A stretch of DNA of 11,640 nt from Anaerobacillus sp. (GTDB lineage Bacteria; Bacillota; Bacilli; Bacillales; Anaerobacillaceae). Positions 1-7,114 of this stretch are shown piece after piece. A model generated the notes under the pieces. That model did no database searches. It worked only from the letters and a program-made list of their open reading frames with translations, and had not been told where the DNA came from. Where the stretch lies: contig SKSA01000321.1 of the NCBI GenBank assembly GCA_007118195.1, positions 1-11,640 on the forward strand, in the 5' to 3' direction. The translations under genes were made by a program, and so were the position numbers. Positions within the stretch are counted from its first letter, which is position 1. Every line of letters begins with the position of its first letter.

Positions 1-787
1 CAGTGGCCGCTACTTGGGCAAGCATTGTTGTGTTGAAAGGCTCTCTCGCTGGTTCAATCTTCGCGATAAAACCTTCATTAGCAACGCCATAACCAATCCT
101 TAACGAGGCAAGTCCATACGCTTTCGAAAAGGTACGTAAAACCATTAAATTGTTATAGTCGCGTAGTAACGGGAGAGTGTTAGGGTAATCTTCAGCTACC
201 GCATATTCAAAATAAGCCTCATCGCTTACAACAAGAACATCATTTGGAACCTTCGCTAAAAATTCGCTAAATTTCTCTTCACTTACATACGTACCTGATG
301 GATTATTTGGATTACAAACCCATACTATCCGAGTTTTTTCATCAATTTGATCTAACATTGCATCTAAATCGTGAATCCCATTTTGTAGTGGCACTTCACG
401 AACTTCAGCGCCTTCAATGATGGCATTGTGTTTATATTGCGGGAAAGAAGGTACAGCACAAACTGTATTTGATTCTTCTGTTAATAAAGCTCTACATAAT
501 ATTTGGATCACTTCATCTGAACCGTTCCCAAAAATAAGTTCTGTTTCCCTAACATTTAAATGATCTGCTACATCGCGGCGGATATTGGCGGCATAGCCAT
601 CAGGATAAATGGCTAGCACATCTAGAGAATCACTAATTGCTTTTTTAGCAAGCTCCGAACAGCCAAAAGGATTTTCATTTGATGCAAGCTTTATTACTTC
701 ATTCAAACCAAATTGCTTTTTCACTTCTTCAATAGGCTTCCCTGGTTTATAAGGGGATAGCCCAATGAGTTGTTGTTTCACTTTCAT
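1..787 (-). CDS. hisC: Histidinol-phosphate aminotransferase, C-terminal part cut off by the window edge
   Basis: PLP-dependent class I/II aminotransferase. It converts imidazole acetol-phosphate and glutamate to histidinol-phosphate. In B. subtilis the same enzyme also transaminates prephenate or aryl-pyruvates for Tyr/Phe, which explains its place next to the aro/trp genes. About 262 residues are visible of a usual ~360. They start with [18 protein letters not shown] and contain the N-terminal LASNENPFG motif, [10 protein letters not shown] near 61-70, NPNNPSG at 159-165, SDEAYFEY at 188-195 and the PLP-lysine motif [16 protein letters not shown] with Lys222 and Arg230. The ATG at 785-787 is preceded by GGGGTG at 7 nt spacing. 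The gene lies 48 bp after trpA with no terminator between, so it is probably cotranscribed. The reading frame is open to base 1; the missing ~100 residues lie left of the window. B. subtilis has tyrA and aroE next. Confidence 0.95.
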   Translation of the reverse strand, partial: MKVKQQLIGLSPYKPGKPIEEVKKQFGLNEVIKLASNENPFGCSELAKKAISDSLDVLAIYPDGYAANIRRDVADHLNVRETELIFGNGSDEVIQILCRALLTEESNTVCAVPSFPQYKHNAIIEGAEVREVPLQNGIHDLDAMLDQIDEKTRIVWVCNPNNPSGTYVSEEKFSEFLAKVPNDVLVVSDEAYFEYAVAEDYPNTLPLLRDYNNLMVLRTFSKAYGLASLRIGYGVANEGFIAKIEPAREPFNTTMLAQVAAT

Positions 788-835
788 CGTTTAACACCCC
801 AATTCACTAAAGTTATTGTTGCATTTCTATCTATC

Positions 836-1639
836 TTACGACGAAACGAGCGTTTGTACAAATGTTTTTATTTCTAAAAACGCTTTTTCTTTTGTTGTGC
901 TGTCTAATATTTCAGTCTTTTTCGATTCTATCATTTTTACTAATGCACTACCAACAATAATTCCATCACAATAAGGTTGAAGTTGCTTTACTTGTTGGCT
1001 ACTAGAAATACCAAAACCTACAGCAACAGGAACATTACTATGTTTCCTCACTTCTTGTAAAAATTCATAAATATTTTCATTAAACTCGTTTCTTACTCCT
1101 GTTACTCCTAAAGAAGAGACGCAATATAAAAATCCATTGGCTACTTTGGCAATTTGTTCGATTCTTTTATTAGAAGTAGGAGCAACTAATGATATGAGTG
1201 GCATATTTTCATCATCACACCGTTTGGCTAAACTTCTACTTTCTTCATAAGGTAAATCCGGAATGAGAATGCCATCAATATCGTTTTCTTTCATTAATTT
1301 TAATACGTTTTCTTCACCTAGCTGTAACACTGGATTATAGTACGTAAAAATAATTACTGGAATTGTCAAACCTCTATTGCGCATTTTTGAAACGAGTGAG
1401 ATTGCCTTTTTTAAATTCATTCCATGATCAAGGGCTCTTAGTGCTGATTGCTGAATCACGGGACCATCTGCTAGTGGATCAGAATAAGGGACACCTATCT
1501 CTAAAATATTTGCACCACTTTCTTCGAGTAACAAAGCTAATTCTATCGTTAAATCCGGAGTTGGGTCTCCAGCCATTATAAATGGAATAAATAGTTTTTC
1601 ATGATCCATTGTGAGTTTTTGAAGTCTCGTATTACTCAT
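836..1639 (-). CDS. trpA: Tryptophan synthase alpha subunit
   Basis: Cytoplasmic TIM-barrel subunit that cleaves indole-3-glycerol phosphate to indole and glyceraldehyde-3-phosphate. The indole is channelled to the beta subunit in an alpha2-beta2 complex. The 267-residue product has the family's normal length. The signature [14 protein letters not shown] (47-60) carries the catalytic pair Glu47 and Asp58, equivalent to Glu49 and Asp60 of the E. coli enzyme. The phosphate-binding end of the barrel is seen in VAVGFGIS (about 205-212) and [10 protein letters not shown] (about 225-234). The ATG lies inside the end of trpB (ATGAGTAA, 8-bp overlap). A strong AGGGGGAG site lies within trpB 6-8 nt upstream, so translational coupling to trpB is likely. 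This is the last trp gene before hisC, and no terminator follows it. Confidence 0.98.
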   Translation of the reverse strand: MSNTRLQKLTMDHEKLFIPFIMAGDPTPDLTIELALLLEESGANILEIGVPYSDPLADGPVIQQSALRALDHGMNLKKAISLVSKMRNRGLTIPVIIFTYYNPVLQLGEENVLKLMKENDIDGILIPDLPYEESRSLAKRCDDENMPLISLVAPTSNKRIEQIAKVANGFLYCVSSLGVTGVRNEFNENIYEFLQEVRKHSNVPVAVGFGISSSQQVKQLQPYCDGIIVGSALVKMIESKKTEILDSTTKEKAFLEIKTFVQTLVSS

Positions 1640-2831
1640 TGCCCGCTCCCCCTATCGTATCCATTAATGTATGAACGTCTTTATCGCCTCTCCCTGATAA
1701 ACAAACTAAAAGGGATTGATCGCTTGGAAGTTTTCCTGCTCTTTTAAAAGCGTGAGCTAATGCGTGAGCACTTTCAATCGCCGGAATTATTCCCTCTAAG
1801 CGTGACAACAGTTGAAGTGCTTCGATTGCTTCATCGTCGGTAACACTTTCATAATTAACTCTACCCATATCTTTTAGGTGGGCATGCTCAGGTCCAACAC
1901 CTGGGTAATCTAATCCCGCAGAAATCGAGTGAGGTTCGATAATTTGGCCTGCTTCGGTTTGTAATAAATACGTGAGTGAACCATGAATCACACCTTTAGT
2001 TCCTTTTGTCAAAGTCGCTGCATGGAAGTTTGTATGAACACCTTTTCCAGCAGCTTCAACGCCAGTAAGCGTAACATTCTCTTGTATAAACGGGTAAAAC
2101 ATCCCCATCGCATTACTGCCCCCACCGACACAAGCAATAATTTCATTTGGGAGCTGACCTTCTTGTGATAAAAACTGTTGTTTCGCTTCATCACCGATGA
2201 CTCTTTGAAAATCTCGTACCATTTGTGGATACGGATGAGGTCCCACTACAGAGCCTATTAAATAAAAAGTATCAGTTACATTTGTAACCCAATATCGAAT
2301 CGCTTCATTGGTCGCATCTTTTAATGTGCGACTCCCGCTACTAACTGGAATAACTTCGGCTCCTAACAACTCCATTCGAAAGACATTTAACCTTTGCCGT
2401 TCAATATCTTTTTCACCCATAAATACTTTACATTGCAAACCGAATTTAGCTGCAACTGTAGCTGCTGCCACGCCGTGTTGACCAGCACCAGTTTCGGCAA
2501 TGATTTTTTTCTTACCCATTCTTTTAGCGAGAAGTGCTTGACCAATCGCATTATTAATCTTATGGGCACCTGTATGATTCAAATCTTCTCTTTTCAAATA
2601 AATACGAGCTCCTTGAAAATGATTTGTCACATTTTCAGCGAACGTTAACGCAGTTGGGCGTCCTGAATATATTTTTAATTGATTAGTGTAGTCTGTTTTG
2701 AATGACTCATCAGCTATTGCTTCTTTAAACGCTTCTTCAAGTTCATTTAAAGCAAACATTAATGTTTCAGGTACAAACTTTCCACCAAATTGACCGAATC
2801 GTCCGTTATGATCTGGAAATTGATATTTCAT
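1632..2831 (-). CDS. trpB: Tryptophan synthase beta subunit
   Basis: PLP enzyme that condenses indole (from TrpA) with serine to give tryptophan. The 399-residue length is typical of TrpB1-type subunits that pair with TrpA. Visible motifs are [16 protein letters not shown] near 9-24, the PLP lysine in [14 protein letters not shown] (Lys91; E. coli Lys87), the catalytic glutamate in AETGAGQHG (Glu113), the phosphate-cradle GGGSNA (236-241) and CLSGRGDKD near the C-terminus. The ATG overlaps the trpF stop as ATGA (4 bp). It is preceded by a purine-rich GAGGAGAGG ribosome binding site inside trpF. The 3' end overlaps trpA by 8 bp. The tight overlaps on both sides suggest coupled translation, giving balanced alpha and beta subunits. 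Confidence 0.98.
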   Translation of the reverse strand: MKYQFPDHNGRFGQFGGKFVPETLMFALNELEEAFKEAIADESFKTDYTNQLKIYSGRPTALTFAENVTNHFQGARIYLKREDLNHTGAHKINNAIGQALLAKRMGKKKIIAETGAGQHGVAAATVAAKFGLQCKVFMGEKDIERQRLNVFRMELLGAEVIPVSSGSRTLKDATNEAIRYWVTNVTDTFYLIGSVVGPHPYPQMVRDFQRVIGDEAKQQFLSQEGQLPNEIIACVGGGSNAMGMFYPFIQENVTLTGVEAAGKGVHTNFHAATLTKGTKGVIHGSLTYLLQTEAGQIIEPHSISAGLDYPGVGPEHAHLKDMGRVNYESVTDDEAIEALQLLSRLEGIIPAIESAHALAHAFKRAGKLPSDQSLLVCLSGRGDKDVHTLMDTIGGAGNE

Positions 2832-3466
2832 ACAAATAACCTCTCCTCAAATTGAATCTTGATTTCTTCTGATTTTCTACCGTTTTCTTCAATGCCACTA
2901 GATAAATCAATACCTTCTGGGTCGTATTTCAGTAGTTTAGTTATCGTACTAACATTTATTCCCCCAGCAATAAAGCAAGGGACGTTTTGTTTTTCGGCTT
3001 CTCTTTTATAGGAAGGGATCGCTGACCAATCAAAAGTCACTCCAGTTCCCCCTCTTATACCTCTTACTTTACTATCGATAACATAGCCATCAACAATACC
3101 TTCATACTGTTTCATCAAATCCATTCCGTTTTCAGAGTGGTGTATGACTTTCCACACCTTCTGACTGAACAGTGCTTTTAAAGCCAAGATATACTCAACA
3201 GTTTCTTCACCATGACATTGAATTACATCAAGTGGTATAGTTTCGACAGCTAATTCTATGTCATCAATAGTAGCATTAACGAAAACCCCCACTAGTTTTT
3301 GCGAAACATTGACTTTACTTAACCACTCTTTCACTTCACTTGGAGTAACACAACGCTTACTTTCAGCAAAAACAAACCCTAAATATTCGGCACTACTATT
3401 GCTAGCAACTTTAACATCTTCCAAACTATGATTTCCACAATATTTAAGCATTGGTGTGACTTTCAC
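2828..3466 (-). CDS. trpF: Phosphoribosylanthranilate isomerase
   Basis: Amadori isomerase converting N-(5'-phosphoribosyl)anthranilate to CdRP, the step between TrpD and TrpC. It is a single (beta/alpha)8 barrel of 212 residues with this start. The catalytic base Cys10 sits in LKYCGNHS; B. subtilis also has the KYCG form instead of the commoner KICG. The catalytic acid Asp131 lies in YVIDSKVRG, followed by [10 protein letters not shown] (138-147), FIAGGI (165-170) and [10 protein letters not shown]. The start is chosen as the GTG at 3464-3466, because a GGAG sits 9 nt upstream and the N-terminus then matches the B. subtilis length (MKKPALKYCG). A TTG at 3493 would add nine unsupported residues. 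An ATG at 3449-3451 is a possible shorter start with a poorer ribosome binding site. The chosen start overlaps trpC by 23 bp; the stop overlaps trpB by 4 bp. Confidence 0.95.
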   Translation of the reverse strand: MKVTPMLKYCGNHSLEDVKVASNSSAEYLGFVFAESKRCVTPSEVKEWLSKVNVSQKLVGVFVNATIDDIELAVETIPLDVIQCHGEETVEYILALKALFSQKVWKVIHHSENGMDLMKQYEGIVDGYVIDSKVRGIRGGTGVTFDWSAIPSYKREAEKQNVPCFIAGGINVSTITKLLKYDPEGIDLSSGIEENGRKSEEIKIQFEERLFV

Positions 3467-4220
3467 TGTTTTTTTCTCCAAATAAAGTTTCAATCCCTTG
3501 TAACGGTGTTGGCGCCCGCATTAATGTTTCACCTACTAAAATCGCATCAGCAAAACCTTCAAGTTGCTCTAAATCCCGAGTAGCCCCAATTCCACTTTCG
3601 CTAACAATAAAAAGGTTAGCCGGTAATTCCTTTACGATTTCAATCGTATGATTAATATTCGTTTCAAACGTCTTTAAGTTGCGATTATTAATACCTAATA
3701 TTTCTGGAGTGAAAGTAGATAGCACTTTTTCTACATCTTCCATCGAATGAACTTCAACGAGGCATTCCATTCCCTTTTCATAGCTTTCTAGGTAATATTC
3801 ATGTAATTGATTTTTATCAAGAATCGCGGCAATTAATAGGATTGCATCTGCTCCGATTCGTTTACTCTGTTCAATTTGTTTCGCTGAGATAATAAAATCT
3901 TTTCTCAGTATTGGTAATTTGACTTGCTTCTTTATTTTAGTTAAATACGAAAGATGACCTTTAAAATACTGTTCGTCGGTAAGGACAGAAAGAGCGTCTG
4001 CCTTGCCTTGTTCATACTCATTGGCAATCTGCAATGGGTCAAAATTAGCCTTTATTATACCTTTTGATGGTGAAGCTTTCTTCACTTCAGCAATTAAACC
4101 TAACTTACGATTTGGGGTGCGAAGTGCTTTGAGAAGCGAGTAATTTGTTACATCTTCAAAATCTTCTATGATGATATTACTAACTTCTATTTTTTTGGTT
4201 TCGACAATTTTATTTAACAT
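3444..4220 (-). CDS. trpC: Indole-3-glycerol phosphate synthase
   Basis: Closes the indole ring, converting CdRP to indole-3-glycerol phosphate with loss of CO2 and water. This is a monofunctional TrpC of 258 residues, not fused to TrpF. Catalytic positions are visible: Glu45 and Lys47 in IAEVKKASPSKG (43-54), Lys107 in LRKDFI, Glu156 in LVEVH, Asn178 in GINNRNL and Ser209 in VSESGIG. The barrel ends with AILVGETLM. The ATG overlaps the trpD stop (ATGTTAA, 7 bp) and has AAGGAGA about 7 nt upstream, inside trpD. Its own 3' end contains the ribosome binding site and start of trpF, so the two consecutive enzymes are expressed together. Confidence 0.98.
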   Translation of the reverse strand: MLNKIVETKKIEVSNIIIEDFEDVTNYSLLKALRTPNRKLGLIAEVKKASPSKGIIKANFDPLQIANEYEQGKADALSVLTDEQYFKGHLSYLTKIKKQVKLPILRKDFIISAKQIEQSKRIGADAILLIAAILDKNQLHEYYLESYEKGMECLVEVHSMEDVEKVLSTFTPEILGINNRNLKTFETNINHTIEIVKELPANLFIVSESGIGATRDLEQLEGFADAILVGETLMRAPTPLQGIETLFGEKNSESHTNA

Positions 4221-5236
4221 TGTGCTGTCTCCTTACCGTCACGAAGTAATTGAAACTGATCAAAAGCCCTACCTGAGTTGAGAATTTCTTTTGTTTTTTG
4301 GACACCTTCTTTAATACTTTCTACTTCATCAGCGATATATAATGCACTGGCACAGTTGAATACAACAATGTTTTCAGCTGTTTTGTTAGCTTTACCTTTA
4401 AAAATATTTTCAATTATTTTTGCACTTTCTTCGACCGTTTCAGCTTTGATGTCACTTAACTCTCCACGCTCAATCCCTACTTCTTCAGGGGATAATTGAT
4501 ACGTGTTAATCTTTCCATTTAGTAACTCTATGACATCTGTATGTGTTGTTATCGAACATTCATCAATTCCGTCTCCACCTGAGACAAACATGGCTCGCTC
4601 AGTTCCTATCTCTCGTAACGTCTCGGCCATTTTAAGAGCAAGACCCCGGTCAAAAACACCGATCATTTGCCGATTTGCTTTTGCTGGATTTACTAAAGGT
4701 CCTAATAAATTAAAAACCGTTTTAAACCCTAGCGATTTTCTAGTTGAAGCGACATGCTTCATCGAATGGTGATATAGCGGAGCAAATAAAAAGCATAACC
4801 CTCTATGTTTTAATGCTTGAACCGCCTCTACTGGTGTTGACTGTACCGGTATATTGAGTTTTTCTAACACATCAGCGCTACCACTAGATGATGAAATCGC
4901 TCGATTGCCGTGCTTTGCAACTTTTACACCACTAGCAGAAGCTAGGATCGCTGTTGCAGTTGATATGTTAAACGTCGATAAATTATCCCCACCTGTCCCA
5001 CAAGTATCTAGAAGTGTCTTTTCTTGATGATCTAATGAAACAGCGTGCTCTCTCATTGAGAGTGCGAAACCGACCATCTCTTCTACGGTTTCACCCCGGA
5101 GTCGCATCATTGAAAGAAGTCCTCCAATTTGCGCATCGGTGGCATTACCGCCCATCACTTCATCCATGACTAATTTAGCCTCATTGCGATCTAATGTTTT
5201 TCCTTCTGAGCATTTTTTTAAAATTTGTTTAAACAT
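4214..5236 (-). CDS. trpD: Anthranilate phosphoribosyltransferase
   Basis: Transfers the phosphoribosyl group of PRPP to anthranilate. It acts as a cytoplasmic homodimer of the nucleoside phosphorylase/phosphoribosyltransferase class 3 fold. The product has 340 residues, the usual length, and is not fused to a glutaminase as in enterobacteria. The N-terminal helical domain spans about residues 1-70. PRPP- and metal-binding motifs are GTGGDN (80-85), KHGNRAISSSSGSADVLE (108-125), NLLGPLVNP (176-184) and DGIDE (222-226). The ATG overlaps the trpE stop by 8 bp. AAAGGAGT lies 9 nt upstream within trpE. It feeds TrpF in the next steps; gene order D-C-F is normal for Bacillus. Confidence 0.98.
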   Translation of the reverse strand: MFKQILKKCSEGKTLDRNEAKLVMDEVMGGNATDAQIGGLLSMMRLRGETVEEMVGFALSMREHAVSLDHQEKTLLDTCGTGGDNLSTFNISTATAILASASGVKVAKHGNRAISSSSGSADVLEKLNIPVQSTPVEAVQALKHRGLCFLFAPLYHHSMKHVASTRKSLGFKTVFNLLGPLVNPAKANRQMIGVFDRGLALKMAETLREIGTERAMFVSGGDGIDECSITTHTDVIELLNGKINTYQLSPEEVGIERGELSDIKAETVEESAKIIENIFKGKANKTAENIVVFNCASALYIADEVESIKEGVQKTKEILNSGRAFDQFQLLRDGKETAQC

Positions 5237-6752
5237 AAGAATTGGACTCCTTTCCTTTTGCGAACATTTTTTCAGCTATCGTAATCGCTTTTATTAATGC
5301 TTTTGCTTTATTACGCGTCTCTTCCCATTCACTTTCAGGAACTGAATCAGCCACAATTCCTGCTCCAGCTTGAACATACGCTTTATTTCCTTTAATGACT
5401 AATGTTCTAATCGCTATACATGAATCGATATTTCCATCAAAACCTAAATAGGCAATTGCTCCTGCATAAAAGCCTCTTTTTGAGGGCTCAAGCTCTTTTA
5501 AAATTTGCATTGCTCTTATTTTTGGTGCCCCTGATACCGTGCCGGCAGGAAATGAGGAAAATAGCGCATCAATAGGGTGAACGTTCCGATCAAGTTGTCC
5601 CGTTACTTTTGAAATCATATGCATAACGTGAGAAAATTTTCCGATTTCCATGAGCACCGGTACTTCAACGCTACCATAAGTAGCTACTCTGCCAATATCA
5701 TTTCTCGCTAAATCTACTAACATATAATGCTCTGCTCTTTCTTTTTCATCTTGCAATAAATCTCGTGCGAGAGCTTCATCCTCTTCCTTTGATTTTCCAC
5801 GTTTTCTAGTCCCTGCTATCGGGTGAATTTCAATATGCCCATCCTCGATTTGAACTAACCGCTCAGGAGAGCTACCAACTATTTCTACATCGCCTATTTT
5901 TAAATAAAATAAATATGGCGAAGGATTAATCATACGTAACACTCGGTAAAGCTCGATACCAGAAACAGTGATATCAAGCTCAAATCTTTGAGAAAGTACT
6001 GCTTGAAATACATCTCCAGAACGAATGTAATCTTTAATGATTTTCACATGATCGATAAACTTTTCTTTTTCATAATTAGAACGCACATTTTCAAATGTTA
6101 TCTCTTCGTCGATCGGTGGTTGATAAAGCTTTGAAATTGCGTTTGTCTGTGAAACCTTTTCAATCATTTCAGATACTTTGTTAGTGGCGTTTAAGTAAAG
6201 CTCTTTTAGCGCTAAATCATCTTCTTTTCCCGTCATATTTACATGATGGATCACAAATAGTTCTTTCTTGTGGTGATCATACGCTAAAATAGTTTCACAA
6301 AAAACGAAGTTAATTTTTTCTTCGTTATTACCGTTACCATTCTCTGTAAGAATTGGCTCGACTAGTTCAATGGCATCATACGTTATTGCGCCTACAGCAC
6401 CTCCGCGAAATGGGATGGGTAAGTCAATTTCCTTCACATCAAGATAGGAGATCGCAGCTTGAAACGCCTCTTTAAAATTAGTAAACGAAAATATTTCTTC
6501 GTTATTTTTATTTTCAAATGTGTAAAGGTTGTTTTTTTCTTTTAAATAAAACTTTGGCGATAGTCCAATAAAAGAATACCTCGACCATGGAGACTGCTCA
6601 TCTTTGCTTTCTAGTAAAAAGACAGCATCACTTTCTAATTGTTGAAAAATTTGAATCGGAGTTAACGTATCAGCAAAAAAATGGGAAATAAAAGGGATAG
6701 TTTTAAATTGTTTTGCAGCTTCCAAAAATTGTGTTAACGAAGGATTTTTCAT
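5229..6752 (-). CDS. trpE: Anthranilate synthase component I (aminase subunit)
   Basis: Converts chorismate to anthranilate using ammonia supplied by a glutaminase partner (TrpG), which is not encoded here. This is the committed, feedback-inhibited step. With 507 residues it has full length: an N-terminal domain (about 15-165) with the tryptophan-site motif LLESK (46-50), and a chorismate-binding domain (about 225-485). The latter shows VGSSPERLV, PIAGTRKRG (311-319), DEKERAEHYMLVDLARND (335-352), FPAGTVSGAPK (401-411), GFDGNIDSC and QAGAGIVADS (461-470). The start chosen is the ATG at 6750-6752, 6 nt after GAGGTG. A GTG at 6759-6761 is in frame, but it is part of that ribosome binding site. 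A long leader with a TRAP site, an attenuator and a hairpin over the ribosome binding site precedes it. The stop overlaps trpD by 8 bp. Confidence 0.98.
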   Translation of the reverse strand: MKNPSLTQFLEAAKQFKTIPFISHFFADTLTPIQIFQQLESDAVFLLESKDEQSPWSRYSFIGLSPKFYLKEKNNLYTFENKNNEEIFSFTNFKEAFQAAISYLDVKEIDLPIPFRGGAVGAITYDAIELVEPILTENGNGNNEEKINFVFCETILAYDHHKKELFVIHHVNMTGKEDDLALKELYLNATNKVSEMIEKVSQTNAISKLYQPPIDEEITFENVRSNYEKEKFIDHVKIIKDYIRSGDVFQAVLSQRFELDITVSGIELYRVLRMINPSPYLFYLKIGDVEIVGSSPERLVQIEDGHIEIHPIAGTRKRGKSKEEDEALARDLLQDEKERAEHYMLVDLARNDIGRVATYGSVEVPVLMEIGKFSHVMHMISKVTGQLDRNVHPIDALFSSFPAGTVSGAPKIRAMQILKELEPSKRGFYAGAIAYLGFDGNIDSCIAIRTLVIKGNKAYVQAGAGIVADSVPESEWEETRNKAKALIKAITIAEKMFAKGKESNSYV

Positions 6753-6756
6753 TTTT

Positions 6757-6778
6757 TTCACCTCTTTAATATGGTGAA
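6757..6778 (-). promoter_or_regulatory. Hairpin sequestering the trpE ribosome binding site
   Basis: In the transcript UUCACC (6773-6778) is perfectly complementary to GGUGAA (6757-6762), with a 10-nt loop. The GGTG half belongs to the trpE Shine-Dalgarno GAGGTG (6759-6764). After one C/A mismatch, U-rich sequence upstream can extend the stem with the A-run just before the ATG. In B. subtilis TRAP binding promotes a trpE SD-blocking hairpin. Here the blocking arm is immediately local, which is seen in the sequence; any TRAP dependence is inference. Confidence 0.6.
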
Positions 6779-6787
6779 GAAAAAAAG

Positions 6788-6837
6788 AAAAGCAAAAACA
6801 GCTTGTTAAGTAAAACGTTTCACTTAACTTATAAGCT
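6788..6837 (-). terminator. Second terminator-like hairpin before trpE
   Basis: Transcript arms GTTAAGTGAAAC and GTTTTACTTAAC (6805-6828) form a near-perfect palindrome with one G-U pair. An outer AGCTT/AAGCT stem (6833-6837 with 6800-6804) is offset by an ATAA bulge. It is followed directly by a U-rich tract, GTTTTTGCTTTTC. An 11-nt tract TTTTTGCTTTT is identical to the one after the upstream attenuator. The shape fits an intrinsic terminator of modest GC content. Whether it terminates is not shown; its position 36 nt before the trpE start makes it a possible extra control step. Confidence 0.45.
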
Positions 6838-6844
6838 ATTGAGG

Positions 6845-6900
6845 ATAAATAAGCCGTTTATCTTATTTATAACACATCAGGTTACAATTCTACCTGGTGT
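6845..6900 (-). other. Two consecutive hairpins in the trp leader
   Basis: First in the transcript, ACAC and CAGGT (6892-6900) pair with ACCTG and GTGT (6872-6882), with a 9-nt loop and a 2-nt bulge. Second, ATAAATAAG (6862-6870) pairs perfectly over 9 bp with CTTATTTAT (6845-6853) around an 8-nt loop. Neither is followed by a clear U-run, so they look like leader structure rather than terminators. Their role is unknown. Confidence 0.5.
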
Positions 6901-6912
6901 AAAGTTTTTTTC

Positions 6913-6947
6913 AAAAGCAAAAAGCCTATAACTGTACAGTTATAGGC
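6913..6947 (-). terminator. trp attenuator (intrinsic terminator)
   Basis: A perfect 24-bp palindrome at 6924-6947 has arms GCCTATAACTGT and ACAGTTATAGGC. In RNA this gives a 10-bp stem with a GUAC loop, followed by TTTTTGCTTTT. It begins 18 nt after the last TRAP triplet. That spacing and order match the Bacillus trp attenuator, in which TRAP bound with tryptophan lets this terminator form. A competing structure is possible: AGGUAU (6962-6967), which shares bases with the last triplet, can pair with AUGCCU (6944-6949) in the terminator's 5' arm. Confidence 0.9.
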
Positions 6948-6965
6948 ATACTTAATAAACGATAC

Positions 6966-7019
6966 CTCTGCTCAGCTCATCTCAACTTCTCTCATTCTCT
7001 TCTCATCTCAACTAATCTC
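6966..7019 (-). promoter_or_regulatory. TRAP (MtrB) RNA-binding site, 11 NAG triplets
   Basis: Read in the transcript, the 54-nt segment resolves into exactly 11 NAG triplets. In order they are GAG, UAG, GAG, GAG, GAG, GAG, AAG, GAG, GAG, GAG, GAG. Nine of the ten spacers are 2 nt long (AU, UU, AU, AA, AG, UU, AU, CU, CA) and one is 3 nt (AAU, between triplets 5 and 6). TRAP is known to be an 11-subunit ring that, when tryptophan is bound, wraps RNA with one (G/U)AG triplet per subunit, 2-3 nt apart. Number, spacing and place before trpE all fit. The AAG triplet is the only departure from (G/U)AG. Confidence 0.95.
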
Positions 7020-7084
7020 AAAAATTATTGTTACAACATTCTCTAGGCTCTTATGAAAACTCTAAACTAAACTTCTTACTCGTC

Positions 7085-7114
7085 ATATTACACTTCATTA
7101 TGTGTATCTGTCAA
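7085..7114 (-). promoter_or_regulatory. trp operon promoter inside the end of aroH
   Basis: A consensus -35 TTGACA (7109-7114) is followed after 18 bp by TAATAT (7085-7090), or after 16 bp by TGTAAT (7087-7092). The aroH stop codon lies inside the -10. Transcription is predicted to begin near 7077-7080. B. subtilis likewise has a separate trp promoter within the supraoperon just before the TRAP leader. Read-through from the aro promoter probably also feeds the leader. Confidence 0.75.

Larger units (their letters stand above)
6753..7078 (-). promoter_or_regulatory. trp operon 5' leader (about 325 nt, noncoding)
   Basis: The gap between aroH and trpE holds no convincing gene; it is the transcribed leader of the trp operon. 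In transcript order it shows a 5' segment with scattered NAG triplets (about 7037-7081), an 11-triplet TRAP site (6966-7019), an intrinsic terminator (6913-6947), two hairpins (6872-6900 and 6845-6870), a terminator-like hairpin (6788-6837) and a hairpin enclosing the trpE ribosome binding site (6757-6778). The B. subtilis leader is about 200 nt, so this one is longer, mainly from the extra hairpins after the attenuator. The 5' end is inferred from the promoter, not observed. Confidence 0.85.

Noticed and set aside
1363..2648. Plus-strand ORFs within trpA and trpB (for example 1363-1581, 1983-2168 and 2394-2648)
   Set aside because: They lie antisense to well-conserved genes, have no ribosome binding sites of note and resemble no family. 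They are frame shadows.
6845..6900. The two middle leader hairpins as terminators
   Set aside because: Neither is followed by a U-run, so they were listed only as structure.
7051..7086. Eleven-codon ORF (MTSKKFSLEFS) at the start of the trp leader, as a possible leader peptide
   Set aside because: It has no Trp codons and no ribosome binding site, and its ATG falls in the -10 region upstream of the predicted start, so it would not be in trp-promoter transcripts. Control here is of TRAP type.
6753..7087. T-box riboswitch in the trp leader
   Set aside because: No T-box consensus (AGGGTGG...) and no specifier-loop arrangement are seen; the NAG triplets explain the region better.
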